A stretch of DNA of 49,938 nt. Source: Clostridia bacterium. GTDB taxonomy: Bacteria; Bacillota; Clostridia; Oscillospirales; Acutalibacteraceae. The stretch spans positions 1 through 49,938 of the forward strand of contig JAFXCZ010000012.1 of NCBI GenBank assembly GCA_017516445.1. The letters are read 5' to 3'. How positions within the stretch are numbered: the first letter of the stretch is position 1; every line of letters starts with the position of its first letter. Shown here one piece after another: positions 33,106 through 43,978 of the stretch. The notes beneath the pieces were generated by a model that saw only the letters and a program-made list of their open reading frames with translations, did not search any database and was not told the origin of the DNA. The translations under genes and the position numbers were made by a program.

Positions 33106-34140
33106 GTGACAAAAATAGAGTTAACTCCTAGAAAACAAGCCGTTTTAAAGGCTATTGTCAAGGCTTATATCGAAACGGGTGAGCCTATCGGCTCCAAAAT
33201 TCTGACAAGCCTTATTGAGAATGCTCCGTCGTCTGCAACGCTTAGGAATGAGATGAGCGAGCTTGTAAGTATGGGGCTTTTGGAACAGCCGCACACTTCG
33301 GCAGGACGTATTCCCACAAGTGACGGACTTAAGCTTTATATTAACGACTTGATGCCAAAAACCGAAATTTTGGCTGAACATAAGGAATATATTGACGGGC
33401 GGTTTGATGCAATAACCGAAATGCCTGAAAAAATACCTGCAAGGGCAGGGGAAATTCTTTCAGACCTTACGCATTTGCCTGTTATTGCCTGTCTGCTTAC
33501 TCCCGATACGGCAGTGATTAAGAAGCTTGAGCTTATGAATATAAGCCGCAACACCGTAATGCTTTTGCTGGTTACCAGTGATTCGAGAACGCGAAACCGT
33601 ATTTTCCGCTTGGGTGACGGTTTGACTGAGCAAATGCTTGAACGCTTTAAGGAGATTGCGGCAACCAAAATAAAGGGCAAGCCCTTAGAGTCGCTGACTA
33701 TTGGTTATATGCAAAGCCTAGTGGCGTCTATGGGAATTGACGCATTCGGTCTTATGCCGTTGTTTACGGCTGTGTTTGAAACCGTCAACGAAATTGATAA
33801 TATGACGGTGGATTTAAGCGGTGTGTCCCGTCTTTACAATGTTTGTGGTAATGAAGAGTCTGCAAAACGGATAATCTCACTTGTAGAAAGCCGCGACCCG
33901 ATAATCTCTCTTTTTGAGCGTGTTGGCGGCGGTGTGGTTTTCGGTAAAGATACAGGATACAGCGAGCTGCAGCGTGATACGCTTATAGCGGCACCCTTTA
34001 CCAGTAATAAATATAAAGGATATATTGCGGTGATAGGACCTAACAGGCTTTCCTATGAGCAAATTATTCCAATTATTGAATATACGGCGGAAAAACTGTC
34101 AAAGGTAATAACTGCCGCACAAAAGGATATGGAGGACTGA
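33106..34140 (+). CDS. hrcA: Heat-shock repressor HrcA
   Basis: 344 residues. The N-terminal winged helix (ELTPRKQAVLKAIVKAYIETGEPIGSKIL, then SSATLRNEMSELVSMGLLEQPHTSAGRIPTSDGLKLYI) binds CIRCE; the C-terminal domain (KDTGYSELQRDTLIAAPF) mediates dimerisation and GroE response. The start is unusual: GTG 33106 lies inside the only purine-rich stretch (GGGGTGA), so no separate ribosome binding site precedes it; an ATA codon at 33115 is correctly spaced from it but is a rare start. First gene of the operon; CIRCE lies just upstream. It is followed by grpE after 4 nt. Confidence 0.95.
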   Translation: MTKIELTPRKQAVLKAIVKAYIETGEPIGSKILTSLIENAPSSATLRNEMSELVSMGLLEQPHTSAGRIPTSDGLKLYINDLMPKTEILAEHKEYIDGRFDAITEMPEKIPARAGEILSDLTHLPVIACLLTPDTAVIKKLELMNISRNTVMLLLVTSDSRTRNRIFRLGDGLTEQMLERFKEIAATKIKGKPLESLTIGYMQSLVASMGIDAFGLMPLFTAVFETVNEIDNMTVDLSGVSRLYNVCGNEESAKRIISLVESRDPIISLFERVGGGVVFGKDTGYSELQRDTLIAAPFTSNKYKGYIAVIGPNRLSYEQIIPIIEYTAEKLSKVITAAQKDMED

Positions 34141-34144
34141 TTTC

Positions 34145-34654
34145 GTGGCTGAAGAAAATAAAGTACCCGAAACTCAAGAAAAGGTTAAACCTGAGAAAAA
34201 GAAAAACAAAAAGGATTTGGAAATTGAAGCCTTAAAGGCTGAGCTTGCAGAAAAGAGCGATTTGCTTTTACGCACAGCGGCAGAATTTGATAACTTTAAA
34301 AAGCGTACAGAACGCGAAAAAATGATGGTTGCTGAATTTGCAAAAGCAGGTCTTATAAAACAGCTATTACCGATACTTGATAATATAGACCGCGCGGCGT
34401 TAGTAGAAAAGGATACGCCCGATTATATTAAAGGTATTGAAATGATAGTAAAGCAGTTTGAGGGTATTGCGGGTAATTTAGGTATTACCGAGGTTGCCGC
34501 AGTGGGTGATACATTTAATCCCGAACTGCACGAGGCAGTAATGCACATTGAAGACGAAGCCTTAGGTGAAAATGTTATTGCCGAGGTTTTGCAAAAGGGT
34601 TATAAAATAGGGGATACGGTTATCCGTGCCGCTATGGTTAAAGTTGCTAATTAA
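34145..34654 (+). CDS. grpE: Nucleotide exchange factor GrpE
   Basis: 169 residues. A charged, lysine/glutamate-rich N-terminus (1-30) leads into the long helix (LEIEALKAELAEKSDLLLRTAAEFDNFKKRTEREK), the GrpE dimerisation coiled coil. The C-terminal beta domain has GDTFNPELHEAV, EVLQKGYKIGDTVIRAAMVKVAN, the conserved GrpE ending. It releases ADP from DnaK. The start is GTG at 34145, 8 nt after GGAGGA that overlaps the hrcA end. Second gene of the heat-shock operon. Confidence 0.97.
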   Translation: MAEENKVPETQEKVKPEKKKNKKDLEIEALKAELAEKSDLLLRTAAEFDNFKKRTEREKMMVAEFAKAGLIKQLLPILDNIDRAALVEKDTPDYIKGIEMIVKQFEGIAGNLGITEVAAVGDTFNPELHEAVMHIEDEALGENVIAEVLQKGYKIGDTVIRAAMVKVAN

Positions 34655-34672
34655 AAACATTTATTATATTAA

Positions 34673-36505
<1,833 letters not shown>

Positions 36506-36506
36506 A

Positions 36507-36638
36507 AGATAAGAGATAATAGATAAAAGAGAAGAGAAAAGGTGTCCGCTTGCGGACTAAATATATATCGTTTTGCTTGCAAAACACCTTATCTCTTCAC
36601 TTTTCACTCTTCACTATTCACTGCAAGGCAAAAGCCTT
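36507..36638. repeat. Heptamer-repeat inverted-repeat element between dnaK and dnaJ, copy 4
   Basis: The purine arm AAGATAAGAGATAATAGATA...GGTGT and the pyrimidine arm ACACCTTATCTCTTCACTTTTCACT... are imperfect reverse complements of about 38 nt. Two mini-hairpins (GTCCGC-tt-GCGGAC, TTTTGC-tt-GCAAAA) lie between them, and GCAAGGC/GCCTTGC follows. This folds into a large mRNA hairpin inside the operon, possibly modulating dnaJ relative to dnaK. Confidence 0.65.
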
Positions 36639-36656
36639 GCTTTTAGGAGAATTGTT

Positions 36657-37814
36657 TTGGCTGATAAAAGAGATTATTATGAGGTCTTAGGTGTAGATAA
36701 GTCTGTTTCTGACGATGACCTTAAAAAAGCATACAGAAAAGCGGCGAAAAAATATCACCCAGACTTAAATCCGGGTGACGAGGCAGCCGAAAAATCTTTC
36801 AAAGAAGTAAATGAAGCCTATGAGGTGCTTTCCGACAAAGAAAAGCGTGCCCGTTATGACCAGTTTGGACACGCGGGTGTTGACCCCAATTTTGGCGCTG
36901 GCGGCGGCTACGGCGGTGGCGGCTTTGGCGGCGGTTTCGGTGGTTTTGACGATTTAGGTGATATTTTCAGTTCTTTCTTTGGTGGCGGCTTTGGTGGTGG
37001 CGGCAGACGCTCTAACCCCAACGCTCCAAGAAGAGGTAACGATACTGCGGCTTCGGTTATAATTTCCTTTGAAGAGGCAGCAAAAGGCTGTAAAAAGACA
37101 ATTAAGGTAACTAAGATTGATACCTGTAAGGACTGCGGCGGTACAGGTGCCGAAAAGGGCACTACTGTCAAGACCTGCCCCGTTTGTCACGGCAGCGGTC
37201 AGGTTGCGGCTACACAGCGCACACCCTTTGGTGTTATACAAACCCAACAGGTTTGTAACCATTGTCACGGTAGCGGCAAAATTGTTGAAAAGCCCTGTAA
37301 TACCTGTAACGGCAAGGGCAGAATAAGACATACTGTTGAACAGACTGTTGAAATACCTGCAGGTATTGATGACGGTCAGGTTATTAACATACGCGGCGGA
37401 GGTGACAGCGGTGTAAACGGCGGTCCTTCGGGTGACCTTCGCATAAATGTAAATGTCCGTCCTCACCCGATTTTTGAGCGTGACGGATATGATATTTACT
37501 GTGAAATACCCATAACCTTTACACAGGCGGCTTTGGGAGCGGAAATTACCGTGCCCACCCTTGACGGCAAGGTTAAATTCACTATCCATGAGGGCACCCA
37601 GCCCGGCGACGAGTTTAAGCTTAAGGGCAAGGGTGTTCAAAGGCTTAACTATTCGGGCAAAGGCGACCAGTATGTAAAGATTATCGTAGAAGTGCCAAAA
37701 GACCTCACTAAGACGCAGAAAGAAAAGCTTAAAGAGTTTGATGCGGCTACTGACGAGAAAAACTATAAAAGCCGTAAAAGCTTTATGGACAAAATTAAAG
37801 ATTTTTTTGATTAA
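36657..37814 (+). CDS. dnaJ: Chaperone DnaJ (Hsp40)
   Basis: 385 residues. J domain ([38 protein letters not shown], with HPD), a glycine/phenylalanine-rich linker (~75-120), four CxxCxGxG zinc-binding repeats ([32 protein letters not shown]), and the C-terminal substrate-binding domain. It stimulates DnaK ATPase. The start is TTG at 36657 (6 nt after AGGAGA); no in-frame ATG is placed to replace it, and longer frames would translate the repeat element. Last gene of the heat-shock operon. Confidence 0.96.
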   Translation: MADKRDYYEVLGVDKSVSDDDLKKAYRKAAKKYHPDLNPGDEAAEKSFKEVNEAYEVLSDKEKRARYDQFGHAGVDPNFGAGGGYGGGGFGGGFGGFDDLGDIFSSFFGGGFGGGGRRSNPNAPRRGNDTAASVIISFEEAAKGCKKTIKVTKIDTCKDCGGTGAEKGTTVKTCPVCHGSGQVAATQRTPFGVIQTQQVCNHCHGSGKIVEKPCNTCNGKGRIRHTVEQTVEIPAGIDDGQVINIRGGGDSGVNGGPSGDLRINVNVRPHPIFERDGYDIYCEIPITFTQAALGAEITVPTLDGKVKFTIHEGTQPGDEFKLKGKGVQRLNYSGKGDQYVKIIVEVPKDLTKTQKEKLKEFDAATDEKNYKSRKSFMDKIKDFFD

Positions 37815-37821
37815 AAAAGAA

Positions 37822-37851
37822 AGCATAATGCAGAAATTTCTGCATTATGCT
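37822..37851. terminator. Bidirectional terminator between dnaJ and ktrA
   Basis: A perfect 30-nt palindrome (15 bp per arm, at least four bases unpaired at the tip) with A and T runs outside. Confidence 0.9.
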
Positions 37852-37856
37852 TTTTA

Positions 37857-38501
37857 CTATTTTATTATTTTCTCTATTGCCTTTGCACTGCCCAATACAA
37901 GCAAATGCTCGTTTTCTTTGAAAACATAATTAGCATCAAAGAAGGGAATGACTGTGCCGTCTTGTTTGTACGCTATAATGTTAAGATTATATTTATTACG
38001 GAAATTTAATTCCATAGCAGTTTTACCTAACCATTTTTTTGAAGGTTCAATTTCAAAAATAGAATAATCGTCAGCCACGTTTATATAATCAAAAATATGT
38101 TGAGCACATTCGATTCTTGCAATTCTTCGGCATATATCTCTTTCTGGGTAGATAATTCGGTCGGCACCGCTTCTAAGAAGGAATTTTTCTTCAATTTGGC
38201 GGTTTGCGGTGCTGTAAACCTTCTTTGCACCTAATTCTTTAAGAAGGTCAGTTACTTCAAGGCAAACTTGAAAATAATCCTCAATACAAACAAAGCAAGC
38301 ATCAAAATCTTCTATACCAAGACTTTCTAATACGCTTTTGTTGGTACAGTCGCAAACCCTTGCAGAGATTACCTGGGTATTGAGATTTTCAATCTTGATA
38401 GGGTTTGAATCGGCTACCATAATTTCACAGTTATTTTTGCTGAGTTCTTCGCAAAGATGGTTTCCAAGAGAACCTAAACCTATGATTAAAAAAGATTTCA
38501 T
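37857..38501 (-). CDS. ktrA: Potassium uptake regulatory subunit, KtrA type
   Basis: 214 residues. RCK N-terminal Rossmann domain with FLIIGLGSLGNHLCEEL (GxGxxG) and the acidic VADSN, then a C-terminal RCK/TrkA-C domain (MELNFRNKYNLNIIAYKQDG). A single RCK unit of this size is KtrA rather than the double-unit TrkA. It gates the partner channel in response to ATP/ADP or NAD(H). The start at 38501 follows AAAAGGAG; the longer frame from 38531 overlaps the ktrB end. The KtrB gene lies 22 nt upstream in the same operon. Confidence 0.88.
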   Translation of the reverse strand: MKSFLIIGLGSLGNHLCEELSKNNCEIMVADSNPIKIENLNTQVISARVCDCTNKSVLESLGIEDFDACFVCIEDYFQVCLEVTDLLKELGAKKVYSTANRQIEEKFLLRSGADRIIYPERDICRRIARIECAQHIFDYINVADDYSIFEIEPSKKWLGKTAMELNFRNKYNLNIIAYKQDGTVIPFFDANYVFKENEHLLVLGSAKAIEKIIK

Positions 38502-38523
38502 ATTAAAACTCCTTTTAAATATT

Positions 38524-39858
38524 TCAGCCAACTGTTATAGCTTCAGTGGGATAGGAAACTGGCGCTTTTGTTCGTTTTTCAAATAAAGCAGTTGCAAAGG
38601 ATACACTTCCGACTCTGCCACAAAACATAAGCAACATTAAAATGATACGTGAGAACATACCTAAGCCTGATGTGAGTCCTGCCGAAAGACCAACTGTGCT
38701 TATGGCGGAAAAGGTTTCTATCAAGGAATTTGATAGTGAAACAGGCTCAGTCGCGCAAATGATAAAAGCACCGGTAAGTGCTAAGCACAGATTAATAAGG
38801 GTTATTACAAGTGCCTTGTTCAAGATTTCATTAGTGATTTTTTTGTTGAAGGCTGTTATGCTGTCTTTACCTCTTATATTAGAAATTGTAAAGGCAATCA
38901 TTACAAAAAGAGAAGTGGTTTTAATACCGCCTGCTGTTGAACCTGAACTTCCTCCTATGAACATAAGTATAACGGTCAATAGCTTTGAAGACTCTGAAAG
39001 GGAAGCAATATCTACACTGTTGAAGCCTGCCGTTCGCGGTGTCACCGAACTGAAAAAGCTATTTAACAGCTTTGTGCCGATGGGCATGTTGCTAAAGAGC
39101 TCATTGTGTTCAAAAATAAAGAACAGAAAAGCTCCAAGCAGTAGAAGCGTGGTGGTTAAGGTTATAACTATTTTACTGTGTAAATTAAGCTTTTTAAAGC
39201 GAAAATGCTTTATTAATAGGTCGTCCCAAACCAAAAAACCTAAACCGCCTACGATAATAAGTGCCGAAATAACAAATATAACTAAAGGGTCATTGTTAAA
39301 GCTTACGAGAGAGTTGAAAGGGGTGGGAGTACCCAAAAGGTCAAAGCCTGCATTGCAAAAAGCAGAAATCGAATGGAAAACGCTGTAATAAATACCTTTC
39401 AGGACTCCAAAAAGCGGAACAAACCGAATGGCAAGCAGTGCGGCACCCGATACTTCGATAATAACCGTGCCCCAAAAGATTTTTTTGATAGGGGCTGAAA
39501 AATCATTCAAACGTGTAGTGTTTATACTTTCTGCCATAATAATTTTTTCTTTAAGCCCGCGTTTTCTTATTATGAGTCTATAAAAGAAAGTTGCTATGGT
39601 CATATATCCCAGTCCGCCGATTTGGATAAGAATTAAAATTACTATCTGACCGAATAAAGACCAGTACGTGACGGTATTCTCTACTATGAGACCTGTAACG
39701 CATGAGGCAGATACCGAAGTAAACATAGCGGTGCTCAACGGAGCAGCTTGTCCGCTTCTGGTTGCCAGAGGTAAAGTTAGCAATAATGTGCCGAGGATAA
39801 CTATACAAAAATACCCTAAAGCAATAATTTGTATATGGGATAACCCTCTACGTTTCAT
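38524..39858 (-). CDS. ktrB: Potassium transporter membrane subunit, KtrB type
   Basis: 444 residues, multi-spanning. The family has four membrane-pore-membrane units; visible filter-like segments are SVSASCVTGLIV, SISAFCNAGFDLLG, SVTPRTAGFNSVD and SAISTVGLSAGLTSG. GGSSGSTAGGIKTTSL is the conserved intramembrane gate loop. It has no long N-terminal extension, as in KtrB. It imports K+ (with Na+ in some family members) and works with KtrA downstream. First gene of the minus-strand operon; RBS AAGGTGAT. Confidence 0.92.
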   Translation of the reverse strand: MKRRGLSHIQIIALGYFCIVILGTLLLTLPLATRSGQAAPLSTAMFTSVSASCVTGLIVENTVTYWSLFGQIVILILIQIGGLGYMTIATFFYRLIIRKRGLKEKIIMAESINTTRLNDFSAPIKKIFWGTVIIEVSGAALLAIRFVPLFGVLKGIYYSVFHSISAFCNAGFDLLGTPTPFNSLVSFNNDPLVIFVISALIIVGGLGFLVWDDLLIKHFRFKKLNLHSKIVITLTTTLLLLGAFLFFIFEHNELFSNMPIGTKLLNSFFSSVTPRTAGFNSVDIASLSESSKLLTVILMFIGGSSGSTAGGIKTTSLFVMIAFTISNIRGKDSITAFNKKITNEILNKALVITLINLCLALTGAFIICATEPVSLSNSLIETFSAISTVGLSAGLTSGLGMFSRIILMLLMFCGRVGSVSFATALFEKRTKAPVSYPTEAITVG

Positions 39859-39893
39859 TTGATCACCTTAAACTAATTTGTTTAAATAAGTAT

Positions 39894-39973
39894 ACTATAA
39901 ATTTCGCATAAATTCAATGACAAATTCAATTATATAAAAAGATATTGTAATATTTGGCAGGAAGTGTTAAAAT
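39894..39973. promoter_or_regulatory. Divergent promoters of the two potassium uptake operons
   Basis: Minus strand (ktrB): TTGTCA (39918-39923), 18 nt, TATAGT (39894-39899). Plus strand (trkA): TTGTAA (39945-39950), 17 nt, TAAAAT (39968-39973). The two do not overlap. No c-di-AMP (ydaO/kdp-type) riboswitch core was recognised in either leader. Confidence 0.65.
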
Positions 39974-40014
39974 AAATTATATATCAATTATTTTAAATTT
40001 AAAGGAAGCCCTAT

Positions 40015-41376
40015 ATGAAAATAATTATTAACGGTTGCGGTAAAATAGGTAAAACTATTTTGGCAAGTCTTGTTGCTGAGGGTCACGATGTGGTGGCTAT
40101 TGATAACAACCCACAGGTTTTGACTGAAATTACAAATATTTATGATGTTATGGGTGTTTGCGGTAACGGAACTGATAGCGATGTATTGCTTGAAGCCGGC
40201 GTGGATAAGGTAGAACTTGTGGTTTCTATGACCGGCTCTGACGAGCTTAATATGCTTAGCTGTTACCTTGCAAAGAAGCTGGGCGCAAAGTATACAATAG
40301 CGCGTATACGTAACCCTGAATATAACGATAAAAGCCTTTCCTTCATGCGCGAGCAGTTGGATATTTCATTGACGCTCAATCCCGAACTTATTACCTCTGG
40401 AGAGCTTTTTAATTTGCTAAAGCTTCCGTCTGCAGCAAAGGTTGAAACCTTTAGTGTAAGAAATTTTGAAATAGTTGAAATCAAGCTTAAGCCTGATTCA
40501 CCTTTTGACGGACTTAAGATAATGGATTTGCGTAACAAATTTAAAGCTAAGTTCTTGATATCGGCAGTTCGTCGCGGTGAAGATGCATATATTCCTGACG
40601 GTAATTTTGTGCTTGAAAGCGGTGACAGAATTTGTATAAGCGCAACCACGATTGAAATTATCCGCCTTATGAAAGAAATCGGTATACAGCAGAACCCTGC
40701 CAAAAAAATTATGATTTTTGGCGGCGGCAAGCTTGCTTTTTACCTTGCCAAAAAGCTTTCAGAGGGTAATAATACCGTAACAATAATTGAAAAGCAAATT
40801 GATGTTTGCGAAAGGCTTTGCGAAGCACTTCCAAAAGTGACCGTTGTTAATGCTGACGGTACCGACCAAGAGGTCTTACTTGAAGAGGGACTTTTGTCGG
40901 TAGATGCTTTTGTTTCGCTTACGGGTATGGATGAACAGAATATACTTATGTCAGCCTATGCTCAGACTAAGGGTGTGCCTAAGGTTATTACCAAAATCAA
41001 TCGCGAAGCCTTAATGCCAATGGCGGAAAGTTGGGGACTTGATACAGTTGTTTCACCTAAAATGACGGTTTCTAATATACTTGTTCAGTATGCACGTGCG
41101 CTTGAAAATTCTCAGGGCAGCAGCGTGGAAACTCTTTATAAGCTTATGGATGATAAGGTTGAGGTTTTGGAATTTATAGTTAAAGAAGATTTTCAAAACA
41201 ATAATATTCGGTTTAAAGATTTATCATTAAAGCCTAATACACTTGTTGCAGGTATTATTCGCAACCGTAAGACCATAATTCCTACAGGTGACGATATGTT
41301 CTTACCCTTGGACAAGGTTATAATTTTAGCGGCAAACCAGCGTATAAATAAGCTGTCCGATATATTAAGGGGATAA
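40015..41376 (+). CDS. trkA: Potassium uptake regulatory subunit, TrkA type (double RCK)
   Basis: 453 residues, made of two RCK units. First nucleotide-binding motif: KIIINGCGKIGKTILASL (residues 2-19); second: MIFGGGKLAFYLAKKL (~232-247). Each is followed by an RCK_C domain (VRNFEIVEIKLKPDSPFDG and LEFIVKEDFQNNNIRFKD). The length and duplication are those of TrkA rather than KtrA. It binds NAD(H)/ATP and controls the TrkH channel. trkH starts 3 nt after its stop, so the two are cotranscribed. RBS AAAGGAAG. Confidence 0.93.
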   Translation: MKIIINGCGKIGKTILASLVAEGHDVVAIDNNPQVLTEITNIYDVMGVCGNGTDSDVLLEAGVDKVELVVSMTGSDELNMLSCYLAKKLGAKYTIARIRNPEYNDKSLSFMREQLDISLTLNPELITSGELFNLLKLPSAAKVETFSVRNFEIVEIKLKPDSPFDGLKIMDLRNKFKAKFLISAVRRGEDAYIPDGNFVLESGDRICISATTIEIIRLMKEIGIQQNPAKKIMIFGGGKLAFYLAKKLSEGNNTVTIIEKQIDVCERLCEALPKVTVVNADGTDQEVLLEEGLLSVDAFVSLTGMDEQNILMSAYAQTKGVPKVITKINREALMPMAESWGLDTVVSPKMTVSNILVQYARALENSQGSSVETLYKLMDDKVEVLEFIVKEDFQNNNIRFKDLSLKPNTLVAGIIRNRKTIIPTGDDMFLPLDKVIILAANQRINKLSDILRG

Positions 41377-41379
41377 GCT

Positions 41380-42846
41380 ATGAATCGTAAAATTGTTTTT
41401 TATCTTTTGGGTAAAATTTTGTGCATAGAAGCGGTACTTATGCTGTTGCCTATGGCATATTCAATTGTTTATGCCGAAAAAAGTGTTATAGCATTTGCCA
41501 TAACAATTATTTTTTCTTTAGGGCTTGGCTTTTTGTTAACGGTTATCAATAAACCTAAGGATAAAACTTTTTTTGCAAAAGAGGGTTTTGTAATAGTAGC
41601 GCTGTCTTGGATAACCTTGTCTGTAGTAGGGGCGCTTCCCTTTGTTATAAGCGGCGCAATACCAAATTTTATCGATGCGTTTTTTGAAACCGTAAGCGGT
41701 TTTACCACAACGGGTGCTACTATTCTTAGCGGCGAACAAATTGAAGCAATGGGAAAAGGACTTCTATTTTGGCGAAGTTTTACCCACTGGGTAGGCGGTA
41801 TGGGTATTCTGGTGCTTGTTATGGCTATCGTTCCTACCGAGTCGGGACGTTCTATTCACATAGTCCGTGCCGAAATGCCGGGGCCTATTGTCGGTAAGCT
41901 TGTACCTAAGCTTAAAAGTACTGCCAAAATACTTTATTTGATATATATTTTCCTTACAGTATTAGAGGTTGTTTTATTACTCGCAGGCGGTATGAATTTA
42001 TATGAATCTCTGGTACACTCATTCGGTACCGCAGGTACAGGCGGTTTTGGCGTTAGGGCAGACAGTATAGGCTCATATTCACCCTATATTCAATGGGTCA
42101 TTGCAATATTTATGCTCATTTTCGGCGTGAATTTCAATATTTATTATCTTATTCTTGTAAGAAAAATCCGTACTGCTTTCAAAAGTGAAGAGCTTTGGTG
42201 CTATCTAGGAATAGTTGTTGTAGCGGTTTCTTTAATAACATATAATATTTATCATTTATTCGGTAGCTTTTGGGAGGCAGTACGCCAGTCTGCCTTTCAG
42301 GTGGCTTCTATTATTTCTACAACAGGATACTCGACAGCAGACTTTAATTTATGGCCGGGACTCTCAAAAGGAATACTGTTTATTCTTATGTTTATAGGTG
42401 CGTGTGCAGGTTCTACGGCAGGCGGTATTAAGATTTCGCGTATAGTTCTTTTATTTAAGCGTATTCGCGCTAATTTAAAGCATATGCTTCATCCGCGCGG
42501 AGCAGAGGCGGTAAGGTTTGAGGGCAAAGGTGTCGAAGCGGAAACCTTAAACGGTGTTATGGTTTATTTTGCGCTTTACTTTTTCTGCTTTGTTATAATA
42601 TTTTTTATACTTCTTTTTGAACCCTTTGGTTTTGAAACCAATATTTCTGCGGTTGCCGCTTGTTTTAACAACGTAGGACCGGGTCTTTCTAAGGTTGGCC
42701 CAATAGGAAATTATGATATTTATTCGCCCTTTGCAAAGCTTGTATTGTCCTTTGCAATGCTTTTAGGCCGTCTTGAGATTTATCCGTTAATTTTGCTCTT
42801 TTCGCCTACAAGCTGGCTAAAGCGTAGAAAAATCAAATCCAGATAA
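41380..42846 (+). CDS. trkH: Potassium transporter membrane subunit, TrkH type
   Basis: 488 residues, about ten transmembrane helices. Filter-like segments are TVSGFTTTGATIL, SFGTAGTGGFGVRAD, IISTTGYSTADFNLW and CFNNVGPGLSKVGP; the gate loop is GACAGSTAGGIKISRI. The two extra N-terminal helices (FYLLGKILCIEAVLMLLPM, FAITIIFSLGLGFLL) distinguish TrkH from KtrB. Works with TrkA encoded just upstream. Together with the adjacent Ktr operon the cell has two separate K+ uptake systems in one 5-kb block. Confidence 0.93.
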   Translation: MNRKIVFYLLGKILCIEAVLMLLPMAYSIVYAEKSVIAFAITIIFSLGLGFLLTVINKPKDKTFFAKEGFVIVALSWITLSVVGALPFVISGAIPNFIDAFFETVSGFTTTGATILSGEQIEAMGKGLLFWRSFTHWVGGMGILVLVMAIVPTESGRSIHIVRAEMPGPIVGKLVPKLKSTAKILYLIYIFLTVLEVVLLLAGGMNLYESLVHSFGTAGTGGFGVRADSIGSYSPYIQWVIAIFMLIFGVNFNIYYLILVRKIRTAFKSEELWCYLGIVVVAVSLITYNIYHLFGSFWEAVRQSAFQVASIISTTGYSTADFNLWPGLSKGILFILMFIGACAGSTAGGIKISRIVLLFKRIRANLKHMLHPRGAEAVRFEGKGVEAETLNGVMVYFALYFFCFVIIFFILLFEPFGFETNISAVAACFNNVGPGLSKVGPIGNYDIYSPFAKLVLSFAMLLGRLEIYPLILLFSPTSWLKRRKIKSR

Positions 42847-42869
42847 AACGGTGCTACGGCACCGTTTTT
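42845..42869 (+). terminator. Intrinsic terminator of the trkA-trkH operon
   Basis: AAAACGGTGC (42845-42854) pairs with GCACCGTTTT (42859-42868), 4-nt loop, overlapping the trkH stop codon. Confidence 0.88.
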
Positions 42870-42878
42870 CTTTTTCTC

Positions 42879-42926
42879 TTGCAATATCTTTAAAATGATG
42901 TTATACTAAAAACGAATAAATGTTCG
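42879..42926 (+). promoter_or_regulatory. lexA promoter with LexA (SOS) box
   Basis: TTGCAA (42879-42884), 17 nt, TATACT (42902-42907). CGAAT-AAAT-GTTCG (42913-42926) matches the Gram-positive LexA box CGAAC-N4-GTTCG with one mismatch and lies at the likely transcription start, suiting autorepression. Confidence 0.85.
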
Positions 42927-42941
42927 ATAGGAGTTTTTATA

Positions 42942-43529
42942 ATGTCAAAAAGACCGCTTACTGAAAAACAGCAGAGCGTTTATAGTTTTATAGTAAAGCA
43001 AATGTCCGGCGGCTTTCCGCCAACTGTTAGAGAAATTTGTAATAACACAGGTATTAAGTCCACCTCCACTGTTCACGCAATTTTAGGCGTTTTGGAGGAA
43101 GAGGGATATATTGTGCGCGATGCTAAGTATTCACGTGCAATAAAAATTGATACACCTACATCTGCTTCAATGGTGCCGCTTGTTGGAAAAATTACCGCGG
43201 GCAAACCTATTTTAGCGGTTGAAGAAATTGAGGATTATATACCGTATCCGTCTAAGGATGCTGACGGCCTTTTCGCCTTAAAGGTGGTAGGCTACAGTAT
43301 GAAAGATATTGGTATAATGGACGGCGATATAATCGTAGCGGATAAAAATTCCGCCTGCCGTAACGGTGACATCGTTGTTGGTATGGACGGGGAAGAGGCT
43401 ACAGTAAAGCGCCTTGTAATAAAGGATAAAACTGTTATCTTTATGCCCGAAAATGAGGATTTTGAGCCTATTTATCCCGAAAACCCAACCGTGCTGGGCA
43501 AGGTTGTGGGAAGCTACAGGAAGTATTGA
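42942..43529 (+). CDS. lexA: SOS repressor LexA
   Basis: 195 residues. The N-terminal winged helix is [43 protein letters not shown]. The autocleavage site Ala86-Gly87 is in KITAGKP, with catalytic Ser119 ([13 protein letters not shown]) and Lys156 (ATVKRL). It represses DNA-damage genes and is cleaved when RecA is activated. Its own promoter contains a LexA box. RBS AGGAG at 42929-42933. It is followed at once by rnhA, and all three genes lexA-rnhA-mtaB appear cotranscribed. Confidence 0.95.
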   Translation: MSKRPLTEKQQSVYSFIVKQMSGGFPPTVREICNNTGIKSTSTVHAILGVLEEEGYIVRDAKYSRAIKIDTPTSASMVPLVGKITAGKPILAVEEIEDYIPYPSKDADGLFALKVVGYSMKDIGIMDGDIIVADKNSACRNGDIVVGMDGEEATVKRLVIKDKTVIFMPENEDFEPIYPENPTVLGKVVGSYRKY

Positions 43530-43531
43530 TT

Positions 43532-43978
43532 ATGAAGTATATTGAACTGTTTACCGATGGTGCCTGTTCGGGCAACCCAGGTCCTGGCGGTTGGGGAGCA
43601 GTGCTCAGGTATAATGGGCACGAAAAAGAGCTTTCGGGCGGTGAAAAAAACACAACTAACAACCGTATGGAGCTTACTGCCGCTATTATGGGGCTTGCCG
43701 CACTTAAGGAGCCTTGTAAGGTAAGGCTTGTGACTGACTCTAAATATGTCGCAGACGGTATTACAAAGGGCTGGGCAGAGTCTTGGCGTAAGAATAATTG
43801 GCGCAAGGCAGATAAAAAGCCCGCCTTAAACCCTGATTTGTGGGAACAGCTTTTAGAATTGATAAAAGAGCACGATGTTACTATAGAATGGGTTAAAGGT
43901 CACGCGGGGCACCCCGAAAATGAGCGTTGCGACCGTTTGGCAGTGGCATATTATTTAAAATTACAGGAGAATTTATGA
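43532..43978 (+). CDS. rnhA: Ribonuclease HI
   Basis: 148 residues, full-length. It degrades RNA in RNA-DNA hybrids. The catalytic acidic residues are Asp9 ([17 protein letters not shown]), Glu in NNRMELTAA, Asp in VTDSKYV, and the C-terminal Asp in NERCDRLA; the basic protrusion ([17 protein letters not shown]) typical of E. coli-type RNase HI is present. The ATG lies 2 nt after the lexA stop. Its stop overlaps the mtaB start (ATGA). Confidence 0.95.
   Translation: MKYIELFTDGACSGNPGPGGWGAVLRYNGHEKELSGGEKNTTNNRMELTAAIMGLAALKEPCKVRLVTDSKYVADGITKGWAESWRKNNWRKADKKPALNPDLWEQLLELIKEHDVTIEWVKGHAGHPENERCDRLAVAYYLKLQENL

Noticed and set aside
36954-37826. 290-codon minus-strand frame opposite dnaJ
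   Set aside because: It is the shadow of a codon-biased gene; the dnaJ frame has all expected domains and the opposite frame shows no ribosome binding site or family features.
38642-39388. 248-codon plus-strand frame opposite ktrB
   Set aside because: ktrB is clearly supported by transporter motifs; the antisense frame has no recognisable product.
39859-40014. c-di-AMP riboswitch for the potassium operons
   Set aside because: The intergenic region is short and AT-rich; the conserved ydaO-type core motifs were not found.
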